Shown here piece after piece: positions 8,750-18,007 of a stretch of DNA of 64,000 nucleotides. The DNA comes from Trichomonas vaginalis G3 (Eukaryota; Parabasalia; Trichomonadida; Trichomonadidae). The stretch spans positions 19,527,645 to 19,591,644 of the forward strand of contig NC_067205.1 in NCBI RefSeq assembly GCF_026262505.1. The letters are read 5' to 3'. The position numbers were made by a program, and so were the translations under genes. A model generated the notes under the pieces. The model ran no database searches. It had not been told where the DNA came from and worked only from the letters and a program-made list of their open reading frames with translations. Positions within the stretch are counted from its first letter, which is position 1, and each line of letters begins with the position of its first letter.

Positions 8750-9137
8750 GTGTCCTGTTGGAAGGAAAAACTTTTCCTGTTGGAAGGAAAAACTTTTCCT
8801 GTTGGAAGGAAAAACTTTTCCTGTCGGAAGGAAAAACTTTTCCTGTTGGAAGGAAAAACTTTTCCTGTTGGAAGGAAAAACTTTTCCAGTTGTCGGGAAA
8901 ATTTTTTCCAGTTGTCGGGAAAATTTTTTCCTGTCGGAAGGAAAAACTTTTTCTGAAGTTCGACCAAAAAGTTCTCAATTTTCGAAAATTTGAATGGTTT
9001 ACGGACGGACAACTGGAAAATTTTTTCTTGTCGGAAGGAAAAATTTTTTCTTTTGTCCGGAAAATTTTTTCCAGTTGTCGGGAAAATTTTTTCCAGTTGT
9101 CGGGAAAAACTTTTCCTGTCGGAAGGAAGGACTCGGA
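8750..9137. repeat. 22-bp minisatellite with palindromic core
   Basis: About 17 units of two related 22-bp types, GGAAGGAAAAACTTTTCC plus TGTT and GTCGGGAAAATTTTTTCC plus AGTT. Each unit contains a near-perfect palindrome (GGAAAAACTTTTCC or GGGAAAATTTTTTCC), so units can fold as hairpins. Because 22 is not a multiple of 3 and the unit has no stop in most frames, several frames on both strands stay open here; I do not call them genes. A related array lies in copy B at a different position in the gene order. Confidence 0.85.
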
Positions 9138-9497
9138 ATGCCAGAAGGATTTGACGAGGCAGTTTACCTAATTGAAATTAACAACTGCGTAAAAGACTAC
9201 TTGCGCAAGGTCATGAAGCCCAAGGTCAAGTTCACCACTATTTCTGGAAGGGCTGTCTTGAATCTCGAGACTTCGACTGGAATTCCAATTCAAATACCAG
9301 AAAACACTCCTTTCGACGACATAAAGGACGCCAAAAGAGAAGCTCTTGTTAAGTTCCTAAACAAACGTCCTTGGATAAAAATACCAAACAAGGAGAACCC
9401 CCTACCCCATATGAAATTGGCAATTCAGTCTCTCCTTCACTTCTCGGGTCAGCCATTCTACATAACCTGTGAAGGCGACATCCAACCAGTTCAGTAA
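9138..9497 (+). CDS. Unknown accessory protein
   Basis: 119 residues from MPEGFDEAVYLIEINN, immediately after the minisatellite. Beta/alpha body with NCVKDYLRKVMKPKVKF and IPENTPFDDIKDAKREALVK. Codon use is less AT-biased (AAG, GTC, GAC frequent) than in neighbouring genes, suggesting a different origin. Copy B keeps only the first codons after its minisatellite. Function unknown. Confidence 0.5.
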   Translation: MPEGFDEAVYLIEINNCVKDYLRKVMKPKVKFTTISGRAVLNLETSTGIPIQIPENTPFDDIKDAKREALVKFLNKRPWIKIPNKENPLPHMKLAIQSLLHFSGQPFYITCEGDIQPVQ

Positions 9498-9559
9498 ACC
9501 TTAACGTTTAACTTCACTTTTTTATGTTTTTTGTGAAAGTTTTAAAATTCATGATTTTC

Positions 9560-9625
9560 GAGAGTTTTAGACCATGTTAGAAAAAATGTTAGAAAACATG
9601 TTAGATCTAACATGCTACCCTAAAA
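9560..9625. repeat. 12-bp iteron block with 18-bp perfect palindrome
   Basis: Two 12-bp units, ATGTTAGAAAAA and ATGTTAGAAAAC, run in register into the perfect palindrome CATGTTAGATCTAACATG. This is the TGTTA-word version of the iteron family. It lies downstream of the convergent genes ending at 9497 and 9633. Confidence 0.7.
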
Positions 9626-9632
9626 GTATTTT

Positions 9633-10494
9633 TCAATACTTTTTCAGCACTTTTCCGTAGTTATATATGAAAGACAATTCGAGATAAAAGTCATAGTACA
9701 ATGGAATAATATGTTGCACACCATTTGTTGTGAACCAAACTTGAAAGTCAGAGAAACTGTTACTAGGTGGTTCGTAGAATTTAGAAGCAAAGTCATAAAA
9801 GTCCTTACCAATACATAGAAAACTATTGTTGCTTGAACTGAAACTTGCATGACACATAACATTTTGAGGGTCAAACACGTTTCTATAAACTGTCAAATCT
9901 GCTGGTGGAAGTATAAATTGAAATGGACCATCTGGTGGTAATGGTTCGTTCTGGTTTAGTAACCGAAGAAATTGTGCCCAAGAACGTTTGTCTACTTTCC
10001 AAAATAAAAACTCTGTATCTCTTGGAGGTTAATTTCAATCTTTTGAAATGAAACGGTGGAGTTCATCTTGTCATATTCTAGTTTCAGATAGTATGTTCCA
10101 TTTAGTAAAGAGTCGTATTTTTCTTGAAATTCCCAATAATATTTGTTCATTTGAGTTTGAAAGTCATTTAGAGTTTTCTCAAGACTTTCGTCTGAACGAA
10201 CTGTAAAGATTCTCATTTCGTCAAATTTGTCTATTAGACCATCAGAACCTTTATACTGCCCATGAAAATATACTGCGAAACATAAATGCGTTAGTTCTAT
10301 TTGAAAACAAAAACTCTTCTAAATCCTATTGCCTTTGCATCTGAAGGACTTTGAAGCCAACGAATTGGATAGTCAAACCTGTATGTTCGGGATGAAATTT
10401 CTTCATCTGAAATAGTCCTACCAGCATTTGTAAAGATATAGTCTAACGGTTTTGTATCTGCTACTTTTGTTCTTTGTTTTTCAACCTGAAGCAT
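9633..10494 (-). pseudogene. Conserved unknown, paralogue of the gene at 16377; broken
   Basis: Counterpart of the whole 286-residue frame of copy B (48082-48942). N-terminal region: KQRTKVADTKPLDYIFTNAG then FDYPIRWLQSPSDAKAIGF. C-terminal region: YEPPSNSFSDFQVWFTT and PLYYDFYLELSFIYNY. Both ends align with the plus-strand gene at 16377-17224, so the element holds two diverged paralogues on opposite strands. No known family recognised; the strong conservation suggests a virion or host-interaction protein (inference). Confidence 0.55.
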
Positions 10495-10642
10495 TTAATA
10501 TATGTAAAAATATATTGTTTTAAAATGGTATGCCATTTCATATTTCTCATCTAACAAACAAGTTTCCCAACGGTCTTCTCCAACAAACTCAGCGTACATT
10601 TCAAATAAAATTAAAAAATGTCACTTTTTAAAAAATAAATTT

Positions 10643-12794
10643 TTACTTCATGCAATGTTTTATTTCTGTGCCGTCTTCAAGTATGCCCCAGTACTTACGC
10701 TTGGAGAGGACATGAACTTCGGTGAAAATTTTGTCCAATTTGAATCGACCCATCTTTTCACCGACCATACCCATTTCAATGAGTTTGTTGTACCCTTCTT
10801 CGTTCGTCATGAGTGCGTCAATGTTCTCATAGTAAACCTTGACTTTGGATTTTACTTCGGAGAAGAATTTGTTGTACTCGTCAAGGACTGCTTTTGCGAA
10901 CTGAGGGTAAGACCAATGTTCGACAATAGGTTTTAATGTGGTTACTAAGCCACTTTGACCTTGAGTGAATTCGTACTTCAAAACAAAAGGAGAAAACCTT
11001 TCAACAAAGTTGTCGACCTTCTCATAATGTTTACTCTTCATCTCTTGAGGTTTCTTAATGGAATATCCCCATGTCGAATTCATAAGCAATTTGAGTGTCA
11101 TTGCAAGTTTGGGGTTTGAAGCTTTCCTAATATCATACAGTTGTTGTATGACTTTTCCAACTGTATAGTTCCTTCCCGGGAACTCACCATCTTCGTTTGG
11201 AATTCCAGTCGGAATATATTGGACAAACCTCATGTACGCAGCGTTAAGGTCGACATAGTATATCTTTTCATCTGAGTCGAACTTGTCGCAACCAATTGGT
11301 CCAGTTTGTGGAAATTCAAGTGAGTCTCTTATCTTCTGAGAAACTTCTCCTGTTATCTCATAAACATCCTCGAAGCAACCTGTTTCATATAAAACCTTCT
11401 GACCTAACTCAGATGCTCTCCAATACAATTTGACGTCAATTGGATGTCTCAATGGAAGTTTGTTTATAGCATCTTGAAGTTCTTGCAACCTCATTGGAAG
11501 TTCTTCTGGTTCAGGTTGGTATCCGAACAATCCAACTCCTTTTGGAATTGTGTACTTCTTTTGTACTAGAACTTTGTCTGGAACAACTTTTGGTCTTGCT
11601 AACAGTGAAAAGTTTGTTTCGTCTTTTGGTACAAAAGTTTCTGTCAGCTTGTCATCTGGAATTGGTTCCAACAAACCTTTCTCGAAAAGAATGTTTACAG
11701 CTCTGACAATGTTGCACTTGCCTTTTCCGAACAATGGGTTTGTAAGACTTTCGTTCAACATGAAGTGGTTGTGGACAATTACAATCTTCAACCATGGTAA
11801 ATTGAACTCAACAACATAGTCGTCATGTGAAGAACCTTTAGCTGTAGGTATGTTGACTCGGATATTGACATTTGCCAACGGTGCAATTTTTGCCAATTGA
11901 CCTCTGAGAATGTACCTTGTCTTCACACATGACTCAAGATACTTCATCTTCTCATCTGTAACAAGACCAGAGTTCCTGAGACATGTAAGAATGCAAGGTT
12001 CGTTGACAATTGTTTCAATTGAATTGTAAATTCCATACCTTGTCAAGTCAATGTCAGACTTATTTATGAACGGAAAGTATCCAGCATGTTGTCTGACTGC
12101 TTGAGGGTTAGGTTGGTACCATTCGAACTTGACACTTGCAATTCCTTCAATTGCATTCAAAATGTCTGAGTCGGAGTCAACCATTTGTTCTCTCTTTGTA
12201 GTCTTGAAAGCGTCAAGAAGTTTTGCGGCTGTTTGTTCATTGCCATGTGCATAGTAAATGTGACCATCCAAATCTGTTATGGTCAATCTGAGATTGTGTC
12301 CTTTCTTATTTCCGTCTTGTATGGCAGCAAGTACTCCCATGAAGCCTTCTTTGTTCTTTCCTTCGTCAAAGTTTACTGTAAAGGTTCGACCAGATGTAAT
12401 TTGACTTCTAACTTCACGGTACTTTTCATATGCATATCTTGTTCTTTCCATGGGAGCATGACCATCCTCTGCACTACCTTTTTTCCTTCTCAAAGGATGC
12501 AATTGTTCGTCATGTTTAGTAGAATCTGGCAAAGCCGTCGTGTCCTTCAACTTGAGGTTCACTAACATCGAAAGGCATGTCATCAAGACGTTCTTCTTCT
12601 AACCTCTCTAGTCTGTTTGGATAATTGGCACGTGCTGTTTCCAAATCCATTTCGTAGGGAAGACCAGACAATTTGTCATAGACTTTTATGGGTCTTCCCT
12701 TCCTATATTTAAACTTCTTCGAAACTCTCCAACCATATCTTTGCAACTCTGCTTTTATTCTAGCAGATTTTCTATCCATTCTATATGGGGGCAT
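10643..12794 (-). pseudogene. DNA polymerase B, protein-primed type; broken
   Basis: Replicative polymerase of the element, about 700 residues. N-terminus starts MPPYRMDRKSARIKAEL. Polymerase signatures in order: a motif A-like block (YYVDLNAAYMRF), a motif B-like block (LKLLMNSTWGYSIKKP), a motif C-like block ahead of NEEGYNKLIEMG, and a KxY-like block (VLSKRKYWG). Protein-primed polymerase B is the hallmark of Polintons, and copying from the terminal repeats would use it. The region is broken in this copy; the same motifs appear in copy B. Confidence 0.85.
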
Positions 12795-12823
12795 TTTTAT
12801 AAAAATAAAAAATATTTTTTTCT

Positions 12824-13406
12824 TTACTTTACATAACCGCTGCTGCCATAAGTCTTTGACGCCAACCCATACCAGCTAATGAAGGTTGACTTGGTTTAGT
12901 TTCCAAACTAAAACTTTGGTTTTGGTTTATCTTCAGTTTTTGGTTTTTCTTCTTCTATCGGTTTTTTCGTCACTTTTCGGTTCCTCTGACTTTACTTCAC
13001 TTGCAGGAACAGTTGTGTCGTCAACATCTTCATAAATATATATGCCATTTGTTTTTGTTTTCCTTTCAACTTTTTGTGTTTGTTGTAAAGTTTAGAATAT
13101 TTCGACTCTAAGTCAATGAGATGTTCTATAATGAACTGTTGGTCAGTGAAGTAAACTTTTCCATCTGTTGTCTCGAAAAGCTCCTTCAGACTTCAATATT
13201 TTATTTGTGAGAGTCTGTTTCTTTTTTGAGATACTAGCCGTTCCATTTTTATGAAAAGTGACTTTGTAGTTAGGGTTTGTATTTCCAGACCTGGCACTTT
13301 TATTATTGAATTTTTCTCTTCATCTGTAAGTTCTTTGACAGGTTTTGACAATGGTTCTGAACTTTTTGTTGTGGTGTCAAATCTACGTTTCAACTTCTTC
13401 GGTCAT
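12824..13406 (-). pseudogene. Unknown protein with acidic linker, broken
   Basis: Counterpart of the ~190-residue frame in copy B (51196-51781). Features: SEPLSKPVKELTDEEKNS, a Lys-rich helical stretch (YNKHKKLKGKQKQM), an acidic Pro/Lys/Glu linker, and a conserved end, GMGWRQRLMAAGGYVK. The C-terminal tip is kept in both copies. It lies directly upstream of the polymerase on the same strand. Function unknown. Confidence 0.45.
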
Positions 13407-13425
13407 TTCATCTCAGTAAAAAATT

Positions 13426-13576
13426 TTAGTTTGGTTTGTTTTCAACTGGTTGTTTAGGTTTTTTTAAGTCGGTTAAAACTTCCTGAGGTATAGGAAGAAC
13501 TTGACAAACGTGGTGTAACTGCTGGAAGTCGACAAATCCATCTTGAACCCATTTGTCTCAATGCTGTATTGTTCAT
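13426..13576 (-). pseudogene. Short unknown Polinton gene remnant
   Basis: About 150 bases between two Inr-like words (TTTCATCTCAGTAAAAA at both edges on the plus strand). It reads in part as VDFQQLHHVCQVLP then a Lys/Pro-rich end. A similar stretch lies in copy B near 51800-51956. Too short for a firm call. Confidence 0.3.
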
Positions 13577-13656
13577 TTCATCTCAGTAAAAAACTTTACA
13601 TTCCCCACGTTTGAGGCGGTTGAGGTTGGTTTATTGTTACCCATTGTTGTGCATGG

Positions 13657-13992
13657 TTATATTCTGTTAAAGAATCTTTCACCTTGGTCCATATAGTGTC
13701 CTGCTTGGTTATAGTAGTCATTTGCTTTGTTATAATAGTTTCCTGCTTGTCTTCCTACATTGTCCATCCATCCTTGAACTTTTCCTCTTGTTTCAGGATT
13801 TGGAATAAGATTTGTTGCATCTCGTGCTACATCCCAACCTTTCTGTACAGTTTGTATAATAGGTTGTGCTTTCTCTTTAGTATACCTAATGTACTCAAAA
13901 TCTTCCTTCCAACTCCAAATACACCTCTGGCTATTGTTCCACTGCGGGCAAAAATCTGGATGCAACTCCTGCTAATGCGCCAAATAACCCAT
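13657..13992 (-). pseudogene. Small hydrophobic virion-like protein, broken
   Basis: About 110 residues. A hydrophobic Gly/Ala-rich N-terminal region is followed by an amphipathic middle (PIIQTVQKGWDVARDATN) and a Tyr/Asn/Gln-rich repeat end (YYNKANDYYNQAGHYMDQ). The composition resembles small membrane-active minor virion proteins of adenoviruses and Polintons, but no profile was run. Divergent from the integrase with a 17-base spacer. Confidence 0.4.
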
Positions 13993-14009
13993 TTCTTATG
14001 GGTTAAAAA

Positions 14010-14953
14010 ATGACGAATCCAAACAAGGACCCCTATGTTTCTAAAGCGACAAAGAAAGCACTCATGATAAAATCTTTAGTTCAAACAAATGCTTGGTTTA
14101 TGGATATCTTGGAAAACATTCCGAGAGTTAGAACAGATGGACCTCCATACTGGTTAATATTTGTTGGTCAAAACACAAGATACTGTGAAGCCATACCATT
14201 ATGGTCCAAAAAATATTTTAGATGTAAAAACTGCTTTGACAATATTCGTTGACAAATACCATCCAACTGACATCTGACTGTGAAAGTTCTTTCAAATCAG
14301 ATGATGTAAAAAACTATCTGCGTTCAAAAAATGTAAACCAATATTTCATTGTCGACCAAAACCATTCTGCTCTTGGTGTCATTGACGGTTGTATAAAATG
14401 TTAAGAGACTTAAACAACCACAAGGTGGTGAAGCAAATGAAATGTCATATGACGACAAATATAGACACTTCTCCATGGCAAAGATGAGACAAGTTTTAAA
14501 TATTTACAATAGCCGTAAACAAAAAGGTTTGGGAAACCACTCCCCCGAAGAAATGAAAAACAACCCTGACTTGAGAAAGACTATATATTTAATATTTAGT
14601 CAAAGAGACAAACAAGAAAGAATGCCGGGCTTCAAACTTCAGAAAGGTGACAAAGTAAAAATAGAAATACCTAAAGCGACCCATATGAAAATACTATTGA
14701 CTATGACAAAATGGGAACCCGACAGGTACTCACATTCGTGTTCGTAAAAATAGAAGAAAGTATACAAGAGAATATTATGAAGTTTTAGGCAAACATGGCA
14801 AATGTACACACTGCAAGCAGAAGATAAAACTACTATTGTCAGACCTCGTTTCAAACTTGTCAAAGTTCAAGGTGTATACTTTCAAAGACAGTTCCTAACA
14901 AATATAAGACAACTCCTGACGAATATGCTAAAGAAGTTGAAAATGACGACTAA
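14010..14953 (+). pseudogene. Retroviral-type integrase (rve/DDE core), broken
   Basis: Integrase of the element; inserts the DNA into the host genome and produces a short target duplication. The catalytic-core signatures are WFMDILENIP, YWLIFVGQNTRYCEAIPL, the LTSDCESSF strand and the following helix, and the C-terminal part has an SH3-like basic region (FKLQKGDKVKIEIP, then RPRFKLVKVQG). This is the second Polinton hallmark after the polymerase. Broken; the same region in copy B (52389-53343) is broken too. Confidence 0.8.
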
Positions 14954-14978
14954 GCAATTCTATACCATGCGTAAACTG

Positions 14979-16358
14979 TCATGTAAGGTGGCATGTAGTC
15001 TTTACTTTGTCCCGTTGTTTGCGTATATCCTGAAACGCGATGTGTATGGTTTCCTCCTCCTCAGTGTTACTCCAGAAACAATTTATAGCAAACTTAACGT
15101 TGTCTTTAACATCATATCCTTTACCTTTTGTCATTGCTGACCAATCCCAATATCTATGCTTATGCCAACCTGCTTGAGATGTACTTAAATCTATGTAGTG
15201 ACTGTGTGCAGGTAAATTTTCACCTGAAATCGTTTTACTTCCACCTGTTTCCTTTGAAGAGTTTGCACAATACAAAAACCTGTCGACTATTTGAGTCCAA
15301 GTTCCAAAACCCAGAACTGTTTCTGGTCTGGTAGAGTTCATTGACGTATAAATAGAGCCTGCAGGATATAATGTTTGAAGTATTTCTGTCTTTAATGTTT
15401 GAAGCTCTGTTTTGTCTGCTTTCTTGTCATATAAATCTTGAGCAGTGAATTTAATATTATGTTCATCCTTCATGACATAAACATCTTTACATCTAATGTT
15501 TCTCATCGTCGTTATGTTGTCATCCGATGTTAAACCTTGTGGAAAGTTAGGAGGTTTACAATATAATACATCCCCACCAGTTTCTTCAACCGTTCCTTCA
15601 ATACTTTCTATAGCAACAGTTGTAAAACTTGTATGTGTATGAGTCTTATTTGCTTTCTTCTCTAACTCATCGTTAACATAAGTTTTATCTGCTTTAAGGT
15701 CTAAACATCCTGAAACCCATCCTGTATCGGCTTTAGTTTTTAAAATCTTCGATGTCCATTCATGATACCATTCAGCCCTTTCTATAATTTCATTATCTTT
15801 TTCATCCACATATTCCTTATCTGCTTTCTTCTCTAACTTACTAGCCACATATTCCTTATCCGCTTTCTTTTCAAGGCTAACGTTTAAGTCTGTTATTTCA
15901 GATATAGAATGTATATGAGTCTTTTTAGAATATTCGTTTTCAGCTCTTGTCACTTCACTTGACATTTTATTGTCAACATATGTTTTGTCTGCTAGTTCAG
16001 GATGAGTATGTTCTTTTGTTGCATAAGCATTGTTAGCTCTTTCTTCTTCTTTTGCTATTGCATCGTCTACATATTCTTTGTCAGCTTTGTTGTCAACATC
16101 TGCTTTCAAAAGAAGTTCATTTATAGGTTTCTCGTTTAAAGTTCCTTTTGTTGGATTTATACAGACAGTATTGTTCTTCTTGTCTTGAAATAGAAACTCA
16201 TCTGTCATTGGGTTTAATGTCAGTTTTAAGTTTCCTTCTTTCAATGACTCAGATATCTTAGAATAGTTTGAAAAGTTTGTTGTGTTCTTATTTAGAGCTT
16301 GCATAATGAGTTGTCGGTTGTGTTGTATTTCTCTTATGGAAGCAATATCTTTCGACAT
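14979..16358 (-). CDS. Phage-like receptor-binding fibre with collar domain
   Basis: 459 residues, whole. N-terminal ~90: anchoring region (MSKDIASIREIQHNRQL). Residues ~95-330: stalk with repeated heptad-like words KADKEYVD, KADKTYVN and HTH/HSI turns, as in trimeric phage tail fibres. Residues ~330-459: head with YPAGSIYTSMNSTRPE, LGFGTWTQIVDRFLYC, GGSKTISGENLPAHSHYI, matching the collar/gp10-like tip domain of phage baseplate and fibre proteins. Probable virion attachment protein, comparable in role to an adenovirus fibre. It lies head to head with the gene at 16377. Copy B has the same head and anchor but a different stalk. Confidence 0.8.
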   Translation of the reverse strand: MSKDIASIREIQHNRQLIMQALNKNTTNFSNYSKISESLKEGNLKLTLNPMTDEFLFQDKKNNTVCINPTKGTLNEKPINELLLKADVDNKADKEYVDDAIAKEEERANNAYATKEHTHPELADKTYVDNKMSSEVTRAENEYSKKTHIHSISEITDLNVSLEKKADKEYVASKLEKKADKEYVDEKDNEIIERAEWYHEWTSKILKTKADTGWVSGCLDLKADKTYVNDELEKKANKTHTHTSFTTVAIESIEGTVEETGGDVLYCKPPNFPQGLTSDDNITTMRNIRCKDVYVMKDEHNIKFTAQDLYDKKADKTELQTLKTEILQTLYPAGSIYTSMNSTRPETVLGFGTWTQIVDRFLYCANSSKETGGSKTISGENLPAHSHYIDLSTSQAGWHKHRYWDWSAMTKGKGYDVKDNVKFAINCFWSNTEEEETIHIAFQDIRKQRDKVKTTCHLT

Positions 16359-16376
16359 TTTTATTCTAGATAAAAT
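16359..16376. promoter_or_regulatory. 18-bp bidirectional promoter with TCTA core
   Basis: Spacer between the divergent fibre gene and the gene at 16377, TTTTTATTCTAGATAAAA. Same length and near-identical to the spacer at 758-775. The core TCTAGA is self-complementary, which suits two-way use. Recurs in copy B at 54633-54650. Confidence 0.5.
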
Positions 16377-17224
16377 ATGCTTTCAATAGAAAAAGAAAAT
16401 TCAAGAGTTGCTACAACTAAACCATTAGATGAACTTTTTACTAATGTCGGTCAAAAGTTTGAGACAGAGACCGTAAAGCATGAAGGCTATCGTTTTGACT
16501 ACCCATTAAGATGGTTAAGAGACCCATCTGTCACAAAAGCTATTGGCTTTCGTAGAATGAAGTTCATTTCAGAAGCCATACATGGTTTCCCATTTACGGT
16601 CGGTTTTGAAGTTCGATACTATAACAAAGAAAAACGTATGTATGAGAAATTTGAACAGGGAAAACTTTTACAAGTTAGTTTGCTTATAAATTTAGAAACA
16701 ACTCTTCAAGCTTTTCAAGAAAAATAAACGATATCTATATCGAATATGCAAACCAGTATAACATTGACGAAGGAGAATACCATCTCGATATTATTTATGA
16801 CAGGAAAAATGCAACTGTTAAAATCAATAGAATAGAAGACCTTGGAGAAAACGTTTATATTTCTACAAAATATAACAACTTGGCATGGTATAGATTTATG
16901 AGGATGTTAAATCAGCCTGCAGCATATCCAGTACACCCAGACTTTTATGAAGTCGAAAACCCTAATGGAACATATGAAAATGTTTTCGACCCAGCTGCTA
17001 TTATTGTTCATGCTTCATTTTCTGGCGCCCAAAACTCTTTCTTATGCTTGGCAAATGACTTTTACGAAAAACCTACAAAGTTATACGAACCACCAAGTGG
17101 AAGTATTTCAGACTTTCAAGTATGGTTTACTACAGATGGAAGAAAAAGAATAATTCCATTATACCATGCGTTTTACTTAGAACTTAGTTTCATATACAAC
17201 TACTATCGAACGGTAAAAATATAA
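16377..17224 (+). pseudogene. Conserved unknown, paralogue of the gene at 9633; broken
   Basis: About 280 residues. Start MLSIEKENSRVATTKPLDEL, then FDYPLRWLRDPSVTKAIGF; end YEPPSGSISDFQVWFTT and PLYHAFYLELSFIYNYY. Both ends match the minus-strand gene at 9633-10494, while the middles differ. It shares an 18-bp promoter with the fibre gene, so a role in the virion or attachment apparatus is plausible (inference). Confidence 0.55.
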
Positions 17225-17228
17225 TTTT

Positions 17229-17472
17229 TTAATACGGTTGAGGTGTTGGATTTGGTTGCCAACTAGACTGTGGTGCAGGTTCAGGCTGTTGTATAACAGG
17301 AGCTTGTTCTTCTGGTTCAGGGTCTTTTAGGTATAATACCAACAAACTGACCTACTCTTTTACCAATATTTTTGACTCCGTTCCAAATTCCTCTTCCTAC
17401 GGTTTTTATTCCATTCCATATACCTCTTCCAACTCTTCTGAAGAAGTTTCCAATACTACTGAAGAAACCCAT
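17229..17472 (-). pseudogene. Small amphipathic protein with repeated VGRGIWNG motif
   Basis: Short gene, about 80 residues. N-terminal MGFFSSIGNFF-like hydrophobic tip, then a tandem amphipathic repeat (VGRGIWNGIKTVGRG, IWNGVKNIGKRVG), and a Pro/Gln-rich C-terminus ending NPTPQPY. Gly/Trp/Arg-rich amphipathic helices of this type occur in membrane-lytic or capsid-lining proteins such as adenovirus pVI; the similarity is of kind, not sequence. Confidence 0.4.
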
Positions 17473-17490
17473 TTTACTATATGTAAAAAT

Positions 17491-17852
17491 CTAATGTCCA
17501 CCTAGTCTCTTACGTTTCCTGTTGAGTTCCATAGCATTCTTTAACTGGAGCTCATACATTCTGTTTCTCCTCTGGTAGAAAACATATTCTGGGTCAACTC
17601 CTGTGTTCGCGTCATCTGCATAAGTTGTTTATATCCCACCTCAGGGTTTGTATAAAACTCTTTCCATCTCATATTTGCATACCATGGTGGCAAACCTAAC
17701 GCAGCGTCATTTGACATGGCAGTTTGCATTTGTACATCTGTTGGCACTTGACCATAGTTTGCCATTGCAGTTTGTATTCTAACTTCATTTGGAATATTCT
17801 CTGGGTTTGGTTGTCCAGGTTGCTGTGCATTCGCTAAGTTCTGTGCGTCCAT
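17491..17852 (-). pseudogene. Small Gln/Asn-rich unknown, broken
   Basis: Starts MDAQNLANAQQPGQPNPEN, with an internal repeat (RIQTAMANYGQVPTD, MQTAMSNDAALG) and a conserved aromatic block (PPWYANMRWKEFYTNPE). The end, rich in Arg and Lys, is conserved with copy B. Function unknown; probably part of the same late block as its neighbours. Confidence 0.4.
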
Positions 17853-17875
17853 TTAATATTAGATAAAAATATCTC

Positions 17876-18007
17876 TTACGAGTACATATACTGAACATTT
17901 GCAGGCATTGGTTCATCTTCATATTCTCTGTACTTTTCTGCCACGTCAAATAAATAAATGACACAATGGAAAAAACCTAAAACAAGTAGTCCGATTTCAA
18001 ACCACAT
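17876..18007 (-). CDS. 43-residue single-pass membrane microprotein
   Basis: Short open frame. One predicted transmembrane segment near the N-terminus (IGLLVLGFFHCVIYLF), then an acidic tail (EYEDEPMPANVQYMYS). Its start overlaps the 3' end of the methyltransferase frame by 31 bases, suggesting coupled expression. It is whole and of the same length in copy B (56146-56277) with only conservative differences, which supports it as a real gene. Confidence 0.6.
   Translation of the reverse strand: MWFEIGLLVLGFFHCVIYLFDVAEKYREYEDEPMPANVQYMYS

Noticed and set aside
8494-9171. Overlapping long open frames on both strands across the minisatellite
   Set aside because: They arise from a 22-bp unit with few stops; the peptides are only cycling repeats (FFLPTGKVFP-like), so they are not called genes apart from the frames on each side.
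11494-12565. Plus-strand frames inside the polymerase region
   Set aside because: Antisense of the polymerase gene; composition is Leu/Phe/Cys-rich as expected of shadows.
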